Assembly (NCBI GenBank): GCA_022478985.1
Contig: JAKSZP010015902.1
Coordinates: 108,106-172,105 of the forward strand
Origin: Massospora cicadina
Taxonomy: Eukaryota > Entomophthoromycota > Entomophthoromycetes > Entomophthorales > Entomophthoraceae
Direction of reading: 5' to 3'
Length of the DNA stretch: 64,000 bases
Under the pieces are notes generated by a model, which did no database searches, was not told where the DNA came from, and saw only the letters and a list, made by a program, of their open reading frames with translations. Shown here in pieces: positions 1 through 10,640 of the stretch. Made by a program: the position numbers and the translations under genes. Each line of letters opens with the position of its first letter. Position 1 is the stretch's first letter.

Positions 1-3000
1 AAGCTACGCGTTCTAAAAGCTACCTTGAACTATTTGATACCATCCCCAAACATGCACCATTGTTACCCAACATGTCCCGTCCCCATAGCACAACTGCCAG
101 CTGAGGCCTACGTCCCACATAGACCTTATTCTTGCCCCATTGAACTTTTACCCCCAGATTGTGCACTTTGATGATGAAAAACGATTTTTCCGACTTCAGG
201 ATGGCAGTGATTTCATTCACTTTATCAAACCCAGAGGCACTGGCGCCAAAGTGGGCAAACTTTGTATGGCCAAGATTACGTAACCCAGGTTTTCCTCTTG
301 GGTAGACACCATAACTTTAGCGCCGGAGCTTGCCAAACCATTCTGTGTGGACCCACTTTCTACCTGGTCAACCTATTAGCAAACACTATCCTTCAGGAAC
401 GCCACCTCTCATTGCGTCACTCATGGGCTGCTTCAGCTGTCACTAAGCGCACACTTGCAGAAGTGGACCACCTGGAGTCAGATGTCCCTGCTGTAGGCTA
501 CAGATCATCTCAGGGTCGTAAGTGGGCAGAAGTATCCACTCACCTCAACTCACTGGTAAGACAACACAAGCATCAGGTATGTATTCAGCTCAAGCAAAAA
601 TATTATGGTGAGTGACACATGCACCGCCTACTTTTTCTGCAAATTCATTTCATCATGACAAATCTTGTCCTGCACACAGGTGAGGCTGCCAGACCACTCT
701 GTTGCAGAAACTCCAGCTGAAGTGGCAATCAAAGTACAAAATTATTAGTCTGAATTGTATCAATACAATCCAGTTCAGCTGGCCAAAGTGGACAATATCT
801 TAAAAGTGCACATATCCGCACCATTTCCCATTATTTAGAGCTGATGAGTTTGATTTCTTGGGATGAACTCTGGTCTGCCATTTGCGGTGCACAATACAGG
901 AAAAGCCCAGGTCCAGACGGCATTACTTATGAGTTCTATAAGAAGTATTTCAAAGATTTTTTCTCCTTGCTGCTAGCCTCTATGAACCAATGCCTTATGA
1001 AAAACGCGCCTCCTTCCTGGAGGGCAAAAGGCCTTCACGATAACGTTGTACAAGAAAAGGGATAAGCTGGACTTGGCCAACTGGCGCCCCATTTCACTCA
1101 CAAACATAGAAACAAAAACTTTTACTAAAATCATGGCAAACTGCCTAGGGGTAGTTGCCTCTGCTTTCATTTCCCCTTGAGCAATTTAGTTCTTTCCCAA
1201 AAGGTCTATTTGGGACAACATACATACCGTGGCCAACGTCTTACATTCCGCGGCTTCTGAAACACTTGTTTTTTAGACCAACAGAAGGCCTATGATATAG
1301 TCAACTGGTATTACCTCAGAGCCTGCCTCCACAAGTTCCACCTCCCTTATTGCTTCATAAATTGGGTGTTGCTAATCACGGAATCTGCCACAATGGCTGT
1401 GCATGGCCTTGGTCTCCTCACGGATGTAGTTCGCCCTCAAAGGGGCCTACGCCAAGGGGACCCTCTTAGTCCACTCCTGTATAACTTCAGACTTGACCCA
1501 CTTCTTTGAAATGTGAACGCCTACCTTACTGGAGTCCATGTGCAAGGCCAAGCACCAAGCAAGATGTTGGCATTTGCTAATGATTTTTTGGTTTGGGTGT
1601 CTAACAATCATGATGCACGCGCGCTTGAAGCTACTATCTAGGTCTACTCCAGGGTAAATAATGCTGCACTTAACGCCTCCAAAACCAAAATTTTTCTCCT
1701 TTGTTGGTATCAAGCCCGCTGGGCCCCAGCGCCCTGTTTTCTTCCTGCTTCATCAACTTGCTCACGGGATCGCTTGCCCTGCCCACCCCAAACTGCCCTC
1801 TTGTGCTCCCCTTTGTGCTAAGCCCCACAGTTGGCCCATTCCGCCATTTGGTGGTGTGGCTGGAGGCTGGAGGGTACGCCTCAACGGTGATGAAAACCAT
1901 ATCTAGACAATGTTATGAAACGTATAGCTTCCCTCAAAGCCCGCCAGTCCTCCCTTAAAGGCAGGGTAGTGCTAGCCAACTATATGCTCCTTTCTAAATT
2001 TTGGTTTGGGGACCACTACATCACTTTTTCCCCTTGTTTCTTCAAGTCATTATACATTCTCCTATAAGGGTGACTTTGGTTAGGCCGCCCTCCCACTGTG
2101 CGCCTGGATGTCATTTGGCCCTCACCATATTGGTGGTATTGGCCTTCTCAACTTTGAGGCCCATGCCGCCAAAATACTTGGCACCTGGATTGCTGCATTC
2201 ATCAACCCTACATTCCCCAACCAACACTAATCACGCGCAGCCCACTCCAAATCTTCCCACACCCTTAGCCTCCGCAATCCTACCCACCCCAACCTCTGCT
2301 AAACTATATCGCCTCTCATCCCTCTGCCACGGGCCCACATGGGACGTAACCCACTTCAAACGAATACTCCTTTCTATGTGGAGCGCTGAGTGGAGAATCA
2401 ACATCAGTGGTCACACCGCCCAGTGGGGTCGCCCTACTCCCCGTTTCAAACAAGAAGTCCGTGGGCAAGTCATTTTAAACAACCTGGTACCCCAATGTCC
2501 CCCGATCATTGTCCATGTGGACTACCTTGACAAGCTGGACATCCCATACTCTCTGGATACCCAAAAGGACATTTGGAGGTACACACACCATACTCTTTTA
2601 CAACCCCAAATTCGCTCCCATGTGTGGAGATGCCTGATAAAAGTGTACCGCACTGCTGAGCGGTCCAATACCTCTCAATCTCCATGCATTGTATGCGGTC
2701 AATACAGTTCAGTCCATTGCTTGAAAGATTACCCCTATCACAGGTACTTCTGGTGGGATGATATGCGCCTCTTTTGCCAGAAGCATGGGCAGGCTTTCAG
2801 CCTTTCTAAGAATATCTTCGCCTTTTCCATGACCTCCCCTATCCACCCTTCTCTCTGCGATTAAATTGTTGCAATAGTGCTATGGATGATCCACACTATT
2901 GTCCTTGACGCACTATCTGGCACTGCCCCAACCCTTCATGAAGCTGTGCATCGCTTCCATTCTCACCTCACTGATCACTTTTAAGCTTGGCTGTTTGGCT

Positions 3001-3170
3001 AACTGCCATCTCGCCAATGCCAGTTGGTGTCATCCTGGTTCCCCATCTGGTTCCTCTCGTCAGAACCCTTCTTCCATTTGAGTCAAGTTTTGGCCCAGGC
3101 CTCCCCTGTCACTCCCTCTCTTTCTTCCACTGGCAGTCCTATTGGCAAACGGAAGTAGCTTCAGCTCTCT
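1..3170 (+). pseudogene. LINE-A1 ORF2 remnant: endonuclease end, reverse transcriptase, C-terminal zinc finger
   Basis: ORF2 of a LINE nicks target DNA and copies the element RNA at the nick. Here only the last part of the APE endonuclease remains (about 1-215), then a linker (262-800), then the reverse transcriptase (about 844-1720). RT landmarks are the GPDGITYEFYK segment near 915, a LANWRPISLTN segment near 1075, the DQQKAYDIVNW segment near 1275 (first catalytic Asp, reached only after a frame change), and LAFANDFLVW near 1570. The last one should read FADD, so the second catalytic Asp pair is mutated to Asn-Asp. A C-x2-C zinc-finger remnant (CIVCGQYSS) lies near 2685. Multiple stops and frameshifts make it a pseudogene. 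Copies A2 and A3 keep FADD. Confidence 0.85.
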
Positions 3171-3255
3171 GGGGTGCCCCTTTTATCTTGGTGTTTTTTA
3201 GTTGGTGCTTTTTGGAAGTGTCCCATGGTTGGCCTTCCCCAAATAAAACTAAAAA
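1..3255 (+). mobile_element. LINE-A1, non-LTR retrotransposon, 5' part outside the window
   Basis: The sequence is collinear with LINE-A2 (10739-15996, same strand) and LINE-A3 (48760-53994, opposite strand). It enters the element near the end of the endonuclease domain and runs to the A-rich 3' tail AAATAAAACTAAAAA at 3241-3255. The 3' untranslated end carries the CCATGGTTGGCCTTCCCC block shared with the other LINE copies. Stops and small indels break the reading frame, so the copy is dead. LINE-B1 was later inserted in its tail, so the downstream genomic flank of A1 resumes near 9283. Confidence 0.85.
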
Positions 3256-3290
3256 TTTATTTAACCAAGGCAAGCCGACCAGGGGATGGG
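3241..3290. repeat. Tail-to-tail LINE 3' ends forming an imperfect inverted repeat
   Basis: The 3' end of LINE-A1 (GGTTGGCCTTCCCCAAATAAA on the plus strand) meets the 3' end of LINE-B1 (TTTATTTAACCAAGGCAAG and GCCGACCAGGGG, which is the same kind of end read on the minus strand). Because the two families share their terminal sequence, the junction is an imperfect palindrome centred near 3252. Confidence 0.75.
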
Positions 3291-3346
3291 ATTTACCGAG
3301 TATGCGTGAAAAATGAAGATAGATAAAATTAGGCACCCTGGGGTAC

Positions 3347-6300
3347 TCAGGTTATCCCTGTTGCCAGCGGGACTGCCAGGTATGTGGGGGGTTGGTGCGC
3401 TACTCTGAGGAGGTTTCCCCCGCTATGGAGCAGGTGTGAAGGAAGGGGTCTGTGTGGAGGAACCAAAGTGGGAACCACGATTCTATGAGCGTCTGTTGCC
3501 TTGGCCTCAAATATCCATAGAGCCAGAATTGGAAGTGCTCCAGTAAGTGGATGTGGAACCTGTTGATAATCCCATGAGTGGTTGGGACCATGCCCCTGAA
3601 CGCATCTAAGGCAATAATGTGGATTGTCCACATTGCAATGGGTATCATTAGGGAGCGGAGGGTGATGGGATTGGTGATTTGATATGGAGCGCGAGGAGGC
3701 TCTTTGAGATAGAAAATTCCTGCTCGTTTTGGATCTTAAGCAGGCGCGCGACTTCCTGCCATATGGCTTTAGTTGGGGGGCATGTTTCAAGGCGGTGATG
3801 TAGGGAACCCTCCCCTCCACATAATGCGCCGGTTGCGTGGAGGGAATTGGATTGGTCCGCCATCCTATAGGTCCTTCTCAGGAAGTGCTAGGCGTTGGCT
3901 CTTACCCTCGGCTGTAAGAGTGGGTGGTGCGTCATTCTCCACAATGCCTTCTGTGTGGTTTAGTCGTAAGGGATGTCCAACGCATCTAGGTATTCAATTC
4001 TAGCAATGTTTGGGGTCATAGCAAGCATGTCTCTCTGGGGGTGGTTTCTGGATTTCTTAATTTCGAAGGGGGCTGGGTCGTCCCCTTCCCTATATAGTAC
4101 CCATTTTCTCTATGGTCCATCCCATACGGCGGATAGTTCAGAGGATATGTTTGAAGTGAGGGGGGTTCCATGCGGGCCTGAAGCAGTAGGGTGTTTAGCA
4201 AGGTATGATAGTAGTCTGGGTGGGCTATGTGGGTTGGTTAATTTGAGCGCCTGTGCGAAGTTAATTCTCACTGCCCTGGACCAATGTTGCTGCGGGAGGT
4301 CTGGGGCAAGGACTTCCTTTATCCAGGTACCCAGGATGCGGTTGGCGTGACTCTCAAAATCTATTAGTCCCATGTCTCCTCTTGAGCATGGGCCAAAGAG
4401 TGTTTTCATCCATCTGGGAGGATGGGATCTGGGCCACAGCCAGCCCTGGATAAGCGCGCGGATTGATGTTATAAAGGTGGGTGAGAAGGCGATTGCGTGG
4501 GCAGGGTACTATAGTATTGGGAGGATGAGTGAGTTAGCAACTGCTACTCGCCCCGTTAGTCCTGGGGATCTTCCCTTGGGGGAGGCGATGCGTTTGGATA
4601 CCCGCTGTATTAGGTTGCTTTCCATTGTCTCATTGGCATATCCCCCTGTTTCCAGCCATATCCCAAGGTGGCGGACAGGAGTGGTGGTGGGAGGTGATGC
4701 AAAGGGTAAGATTAGTGAGTTTTTCCTTCATATGGGGTATGAGGTTCTGGTGTTGTAGCCCAGTTGTTAGTGTACCTGCCTAAGAGAATGATTTCTGTTT
4801 TCCTTTCGTTGAGTGATGCGTTGCTCATCTTGGAGTATTCCTCTAGAGTGTGTTCCAGCTATTGGGCATCTTCATTGTTTGCTATACCTGCTACGCAGTC
4901 ATCTGCAAAGGCCAGTATCTTGAATGTTGGTTGTCCTTGTGTAGTTATGCCCATGAGGCGTGAGTCAGTTACGCGGAGGAGTGGATCAAAACTGAAATTA
5001 TACAGTAGTGGGCTGAGGGAGTCCCCTTGTTCAGCCCTCTGTGTGGTGTGATCTTGTTAGTTAGGAAGCCAGGGCCGCATAAAGCCATGGTTGCAGATTC
5101 TGTGAGGAGCATCTCCCAGTTTATGAATCTGGGTGGGAGTTTAAAAGCGTGTAGGCATTCCTTAGGTATGGCCAGCTAACGCGGTCATATGCCTTTTCCT
5201 GTCTAAGAATACTAGGGCTCCAGTTGCTTTGGACCTACATATATTTGCAACAGGGTGTATGTTGTTCCATATTTAGCGCCCTGGTATAAACCCAAACTGG
5301 TTGGGTGATAGGATGTCAGAGGCAATTGCACCTAATCTGGCTGCTAAATCATTTGTTAGAATTTTTTTGTCAGTATTAGATAGTGCGATTGGACGCCAGC
5401 TGGCCAGGTCCAATCTGTCACCCTTTTTATATAAGGTTATGACATATGATTCATGGCCACCAGGTAGGAGGCGTGTTTCTAGCAAGCACTGGTTCATAGA
5501 CGCCAATAGGAGGGGGTAATTTGTTGAAAATATTTTTGTAAAATTCGTAGGGTATCCCATCAGGCCCTGTGCATTTCCTACGTGGTTCACCGCAGATTGT
5601 ATCCCAAAGCTCCTCTCATGTAATTAGATTTAGTATATTGTAGTTCGGCAGTGTGCTTAGTATTCTGGCGGTTTGTATAAATTTTGTGATTTTTTGTGGG
5701 TCTGTCAGCATATTGTGGTATATTTCAGTGTAATTCTGGTGTACTTCTGCCTTGACCTCCTCAGGGTCAGTTGCCACAGTGCCGTCAGACTTGCGGACCT
5801 GTGTGCATGCAGGCTGGTTGCTGCGGGAGTGGAATTGGTGGAAGAAATATGTCGAACATGTTTCTCCTTCCTTTATGAACTTACCTTTGTTTGATACTTT
5901 TATTCTGTGTTGGTGCTCGAAAATGAGGGTGTTTAGTTGGGCAGATATTTCCGCCCATTTACGTCCCCAGTTGGGGCTATAACTGGATCTTGGAGTATCC
6001 ATGCTCAATGTGGTCCAGTTCCGCCAAGGTATGCCTGTATGTGGCTGTATTGGCGGTGTACTTACATGATGCAATATGTCAGGCTTCGTTGATTAGTTCC
6101 TTTTTGAAATTTGCCCATGTTGCAATGGGATCTGAAGTGAATGGGGTTGTGAATTCTTGGTTTGTGGCACCATGTTCAACCCATTCAGTTGTTTTGGGTA
6201 ATTTTATGCTTTCTGGGTGTCTCTTTCTCCAGGGTGACACCTGTGCATAGGTTCAGGTTGGTGATAACTGTACCAAAACAAGTCAGTGGTCAGAAAAATT

Positions 6301-6961
6301 GACTTTCTTTATTGTAAATTTGGAAATTCTTGATCATTAGGATTGCGTAACAAGGATGTGATTGATGCAGCTCATTGATATGAGCGTTCCCTCGCATATG
6401 TTGAGCTGTGTCATGTGGGGAAGGAGTGGTGATCTTGGGGAGGGCATCCTGTAGGCCAAATGATGCCTTCATTGTGCAGAATTCGATGTGTCCCAGTGGG
6501 TATCCCCTGGGGTTTGGCCATTGGTCCATGTTGGGGTTATCCCAGCAGTTAAAGTCACCCAACAGGATGGTATCTGGGTGGAGGGTGAGTGTTGGAATGG
6601 TTTTGAGAAATTGTTTTCTCTTGGCTGCAGTGCATGGTGCATAGATGCATGCTATCAAGATTGTTTCCTCTTGGCATGTATCATTGCTACCAGGATGCGG
6701 CGGTGAAGGTATAAATAGGAGTTTGTAACTTTTTAATTCTTTGTTATTTTGGACAATCACCCCACAGTGAGACATCCATATAAATTGTGATGGTGAGACC
6801 CTGGCTGACCAGGATCCTTCTTCCCCTTGTAGACAGTGGGTTTCTTGGATGGCCAAGATTTCTTCAAGGGGTTTTTGCAGGAAGTCCAGCTTTTTGGCTT
6901 GGGATGTTTGAGCCCTGGCTCCCACGATGTTTAGCATCCCTATTGACACTGAGGTGCCTGC
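3347..6961 (-). pseudogene. LINE-B1 ORF2: APE endonuclease, reverse transcriptase, C-terminal CCHC finger
   Basis: Reading leftward, the endonuclease occupies about 6949-6290 and is fairly well kept: EILAIQETHCL (catalytic Glu), ILIACIYAPCT, and LLGDFNCWDNPNMDQWPNPRG (the GDFN motif). A linker follows (6074-5616), with GRKWAEISAQL, then the RT (about 5590-4700) with PGGHESYVITLYKKGDRLDL, LSPNQFGFIPGR and ILAFADDCV; the FADD catalytic pair is intact near 4895. The C-terminal CxxC-H-C finger (ALCGGEGSLHHRLETCP) is near 3800. The position of the ORF2 ATG seen in B2 reads GCA here, so the nearest ATG is three codons before LNIVGARA. Stops and frame changes between the blocks make this copy inactive. 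Confidence 0.85.
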
Positions 6962-8108
6962 GGCGCCTCAGGAGTGGTTGGGAGGGCCCTCTGGCCCTAA
7001 CCCACCGCGGCTCATTTTGGCCATGCTCCGCCTCTGTACTTCAACTCTCTCAGTGACAATGTCAGTTCCCTTGATCTGACTCAATTTTTCATGGAAATTG
7101 CAATTTTTGAATTTGAGTTTTCTTTTCACGCACATATCTCATGATGGTTCAATGTGGGGTGCTGATTGGGTTCTGTAATTTTGTAGTTTTATTTGGATTA
7201 TTGTGCACCACATTTTCGCCCATATTGCAGTTGAATTGTTCCTCAAAGTGTGCATGATTGATGTCACTTGGTGACTCAGTCAAATTGCTGTGATAATTTT
7301 CAACTTGGGCATATTGTCCTGATTGGTTGGCTTGGTGAATATCTGAAATATCCTCTTGAACTTGTCCAGGGCCAATGGATGATTCCGCATGTGCTGCTGC
7401 CTCAGCTGCTGCTTGCTTGCGGGCTTTTTGTGCCACTTTGCATTGTTTATGTGTAACTGGGTCCACGATGGAGTAAAGTCCATCTTCACCCCAGCAGAAT
7501 GGGTGGTGACCATCGGTCATTCTGGCAAAGTTTTTGTTACTTTCATCCCTGGCTTCCTCACAGTAGTCTGCTTCCATTAAGCCCTCCTTCACGGGGCATG
7601 CGTGTTCCTTGTGTCCCAATGAACTGCAGTGGTTGCATATAGGCGGTGCGCATTCTGGTATAACTCAGAATGTGGATGACTGTCCCCCATCTGCAAAGTG
7701 AAGCTCTGCTGTGCAGGGGATTCTTGGTAAGTCATCTTCCACTTCAGGGAATGGGTTGATTATGGCGATAGCTTTGCCTGTTCACAGGGTTGGCATCAGG
7801 CGAAATCATTGTAATTCAAGTTGCATAATTTCTTCATAGGCTACAAGCTGTGGGATCCGCTAATGGAGGCCACAAATAATTTCTCAGAGTGAGAATCTTA
7901 CTCTTTAATAAAGGTATAAAAGAATGCTTTTTTTAAAGTTTTTTATGTTTTTTATTATTATAAGTGTGGCAAAACCAAGAAAGGCCCTTTTCTCAATACT
8001 AGTTTTTCCTATTTAAACTAGTTTGGATTGAGACCATTGATATTTGATGCAAAAGAATGTAAAGCTCAGTCATCTAGTTTAGGTAATATAGGCTTTCAGC
8101 CTATCAGA

Positions 8109-8522
8109 TCAAAGATAAAATTTTTGAGGCAAAACTGACTGTTGCAGTAATGATTTGATGAATTGTATCCAATCATCAACGAGTAAAATCTTTTCACCTT
8201 GGTGGTGGTCAAACTCATGTGGTAATGATTGAATAATGTTTACCCTATCATCATCGAGTAAAATCTTTGCACCTCGGCGGTGGTTAGACTCAAATGGTAA
8301 TGATTGGTTCACTTGCACCCAATATTTGATGGGTAAAATCTTCTCGCCTTGCGGAGGTTCAGATTCGTGCAATATTGAACTCCTCAAATTTGACCGAGAA
8401 GTTGGAGTAATCCTATTATTAGTATTTACCTTTTTAAGCCAATTTTTGTGATAAATTGTGTTTTTCTGATGGTTAGGATTCAACCGAGAATCTGCCAAGG
8501 TCATTTCACTGTGAGTAATCAT
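8109..8522 (-). other. Open frame of 137 codons with in-frame 25-residue repeats in the solo LTR
   Basis: Because the repeat period is 75 nt, the minus-strand frame stays open through the units and encodes repeats of about 25 residues, such as HHQGEKILLVDDWIQ, HRRGAKILLDDDRVN and PPQGEKILPIKYWVQ, each followed by an I/V-x-SL segment. The frame has an ATG at 8522. I recognise no domain. It may be a chance open frame kept by the repeat period, or a small coding sequence carried by the LTR. No evidence of expression is visible. Confidence 0.35.
8116..8400. repeat. 75-bp tandem repeat inside the solo LTR
   Basis: Units begin at TAAAAT(C/T)TT at 8116, 8184, 8259 and 8334. The spacing is exactly 75 bp between the last three and 68 bp for the first, more diverged unit. 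Each unit has a conserved start (GTAAAATCTT...CC...GG) and a TAATGATT core. Confidence 0.8.
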
Positions 8523-9282
8523 ACATTAATAGCCACAGTATTATTTGAGGATCAGGTGGGAGATGGGCCAATCATGGTAGCAGATTTGGGAGCCCTAATA
8601 CCTCCAACATTCTTTTTCTTAAGTTGAGAAAGAGAATGTCTGACACAAGCCCTTTGCAGAGCTCCTCCTCAATTACCTTATGAAGAAGGTTTGTAGGGAG
8701 CAAGTTGAATGAGATGAACAAGGTTTTCACTTTGTTCCATCTGGTGCACGCGGTGTGCACTATTTTTTTGCCCTTGGGAAGGGCAATTTTGATGCAGGCT
8801 TTTGCTGTGGCCTCCACTTCTTTGGCTGTTTTGAAACCATTATTGATTTAGCCGCGACCCATGTTGTTGGTGGTGACATATACCGCGTGAGGGAAAAGGG
8901 AGGGCTGTGCCTCTCATGTTTTCTCCCACAGGGTCAGGGACTTATCCCCAAGGAAGAGTTGGAGAACATGCTCCACCTTTGAAAGGGGTTGGTTACATTG
9001 GATATACATTATTGATCTTGTTTTATAGTAAACACCATAAACCTGGACGGTGTCTAGGTTTATGGTTTCTTGGCGGCTTGGGTTCCTGGTCCCCCTCCAG
9101 GGCGTTTCTAGCATTGGGTGCACCATTTTGTGCACCTCTTGATTTGACGCTCGCCCAGGTTGTATTAAATTTATTAATAAAATTGCCCATCTCTCCTGTG
9201 TAATTATCAAAAGTTGCTGTTTGAATCAAATTGTAGTAACTAAAGTGATTGTTGAAGGAAAGAAAATAAACAAAATTAAAAA

Positions 9283-10078
9283 TTAAGATGATTCTCAACA
9301 TTTGGCTTTTGGGTTTAGGGCAACTTGGGTTGCCAGGCTTTGGGTTTTTAATTAAATGTTTCAGATTTTTACTGGGGTTGTTCTACCCATGACAACCCTA
9401 TAGATGCCGCCCTCATACTGCTTATTTTTTTTAAAAATCAAGAGCGTCATCCAGTGCCGCGCCTACACTCTCATAAAAACTTGAGGGTTAGCTGGGGACT
9501 AGCCACCAACGTTTTAATGAAATGTATAATAATATTGCTGGGGTTCTTTTACACGCGACCACCTCAATAGTATCACCCTCAGAAGGCCTAATTTTCTTGT
9601 AAATATGACAAAATCTCATGATGCCACGCCTTAGCTCTCAGGACCACTCGATGGTCAGCAGGGGTCTAGTCCCAAGTTTTAACTAGAATTTTTTTATTAA
9701 ACTTCCATTTTGACCTCCATTTCAAGGAATGCTGTGAACCCTTAGTTTAAGTGAGTTTAGACGTCTTAGTAATGGATAATGATGCACAATTGGCAGTCAA
9801 ATTGGGTTTGATGCCTGTGAAACTCAAAAATACTGTTTTAACAGTAATCTATAAATAAAAACGAGCCAAAAGCTAGATCTTGCGGGTCCAGCCTTAAAAA
9901 AGATTCTCATTTATCTCAATATCCCTGAGACTCCTTGGCACACCCCCATTATGATTCTCTGAACTCAGGGGTTAATAAAGAATTAAATTTACAATATGCT
10001 GGTAAGTATGCCATTGCAGAAGGTATTTTGGGGTATGTACCTTCATTGGTAGGGTGCTAAATTACCCTTCTCCATTCT
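9283..10078. other. AT-rich interval without a recognisable gene
   Basis: After the right target-site duplication of LINE-B1 this stretch should be the original flank of LINE-A1. It contains a diverged 166-bp tandem duplication (9346-9676). The part after 9720 has short open blocks such as VMDNDAQLAVKLGLMPVKL and GKYAIAEGILGYVPS that may be a decayed gag or pre-protease region of the Gypsy remnant that follows. I see no other gene. Confidence 0.5.
9346..9676. repeat. Two-copy tandem repeat, unit about 166 bp
   Basis: Unit 1 (9346-9511) and unit 2 (9512-9676) both start TTTTAAT, then carry CTGGGGTT, ACCCTC or CACCCTC, a GCCGCGCCT or GCCACGCCT block, CTCTCA, and end near CTGGGGACTAG or AGGGGTCTAGT. 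A third start (TTTTAACTAGAA) is at 9677. The units are strongly diverged, so the duplication is old. Confidence 0.6.
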
Positions 10079-10640
10079 TTGTTGGGCAAACCTATCCTGG
10101 TGGCGTTATTATGCCAAATAACGACATTACTGTCAAACTGTTGGCTCTATAAGTTACTAATACAAACTATTCTGGTTACTTTATGCTCTCTGCAACTCTT
10201 TATTCCCCCAGGGAAGTTTAGGACAACAATTTTAGTGAATACTGGTGCCTCTGAGAATTTTATTGATCTAGACCTAGCTCACTACCTTAAGTTAAAATAC
10301 TCATGTGGTGGTATAATTAATTGAAGGTGCTTCTATAGTATTCCTATTTTAAAGGTTCATGTCTGGTTGATTATTAAGTTAGTACATACCACTTGTCTGA
10401 CCACTTCTTGAAAGTCAAAAATCTGATATACCCAATTATCTTGGAAGTGGGCTGGCGGCGGAAATTTGATATCAACCCCTATTTGAAGGCCAGTACCTTA
10501 ACTTTATCCTTGAAGAGTAGTCAAGGATTAAATTTTCCCCTGTTAGAAAGCAGCACTATGAGCAAAGTCCTTAATGGCCAAATGTACATAAGTTTAGCCT
10601 TGCGCCTCAGATTAAGCCCAATCCCAAAAGCATTTTTGCT
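10079..10640 (+). pseudogene. Chromovirus-type Gypsy protease remnant
   Basis: The segment ILVNTGASENFIDLDLAHYL (near 10230) is the retropepsin active-site region, with Asn where the catalytic Asp of D-T-G should be. About 140 bases on, VKNLIYPIILEVGWRRKFDI matches the conserved segment that follows the protease in the other chromoviruses here (F: SNLVFPVILGVGWWS; C1: IKSLLYPFILGVGWWRR; D1: IKNLLYPIILCVEWWRKFD). The frame changes between the two blocks. The remnant stops at 10738, where LINE-A2 begins, and no matching RT is seen on the far side of A2. Confidence 0.75.

Larger units (their letters stand above)
7849..8645. mobile_element. Probable solo LTR inserted in LINE-B1 ORF1
   Basis: Comparison with the uninterrupted B2 ORF1 shows 797 extra bases. 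The insert starts TGTGGGATCC and ends TGTCTGACA, i.e. TG...CA, and is flanked on both sides by CAAGC (7844-7848 and 8646-8650), a 5-bp target-site duplication. Size, ends and duplication length all fit a solo LTR left after recombination of an LTR retrotransposon. No second copy of this LTR was recognised in the window, so its family is unknown. A TATAAAAG-like box is at about 7915. Confidence 0.75.
6968..9190 (-). pseudogene. LINE-B1 ORF1 (gag-like, CCHC zinc knuckle), split by an LTR insertion
   Basis: ORF1 of this LINE class encodes an RNA-binding, gag-like protein. The start MGNFINKFNTTWASVKS at 9190 matches MGDFNNKNNTTWASVVAS of B2. Downstream, KKIVHTACTRWNKVKTLFISF and HKVIEEELCKGLV are conserved, then the reading frame is cut at 8646 by a 797-bp insert and resumes at 7843. 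A zinc knuckle CNHCSSLGHKEHAC lies near 7640-7600. The C-terminus (KMSRGGLGPEGPPNHS) ends in TGA at 6970-6968. That stop is separated by 6 nt from the ORF2 start position and is in the same frame. Additional frame changes occur between the N-terminal blocks. Confidence 0.8.
3256..9267 (-). mobile_element. LINE-B1, full-length but interrupted non-LTR retrotransposon
   Basis: This is collinear with LINE-B2 (39857-45082) on the opposite strand, from the 5' end near 9267 (TTTTCTTTCC, compare TTTTCTTTCTC in B2) to the 3' end CCCCTGGTCGGC...TTAAATAAA at 3256. Flanks AAATAAAACTAAAAA (3241-3255) and AAACAAAATTAAAAA (9268-9282) match at 13 of 15 bases and read as an aged target-site duplication. The duplicated target is the A-rich tail of LINE-A1. 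The copy is 6.0 kb rather than 5.2 kb because it carries an inserted LTR of 797 bp at 7849-8645. Confidence 0.85.

Noticed and set aside
1661..1958. Open frames on both strands around 1661-1958 and the matching stretch in A2 and A3
   Set aside because: They sit inside the RT region of LINE-A ORF2 and are out-of-frame products of the same GC-richer sequence present in all three copies.
3347..3820. 157-codon minus-strand frame as an independent gene
   Set aside because: It is the C-terminal part of LINE-B1 ORF2 after a frame change; the neighbouring frame carries the conserved zinc finger.
8116..8400. CRISPR-like array
   Set aside because: The 75-bp units are contiguous, diverged tandem repeats without unique spacers, in a eukaryotic LTR.
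7849..8645. DNA transposon instead of solo LTR
   Set aside because: Ends TGTGGGATCC and, reversed, TGTCAGACAT share only TGT; no extended terminal inverted repeat or transposase.
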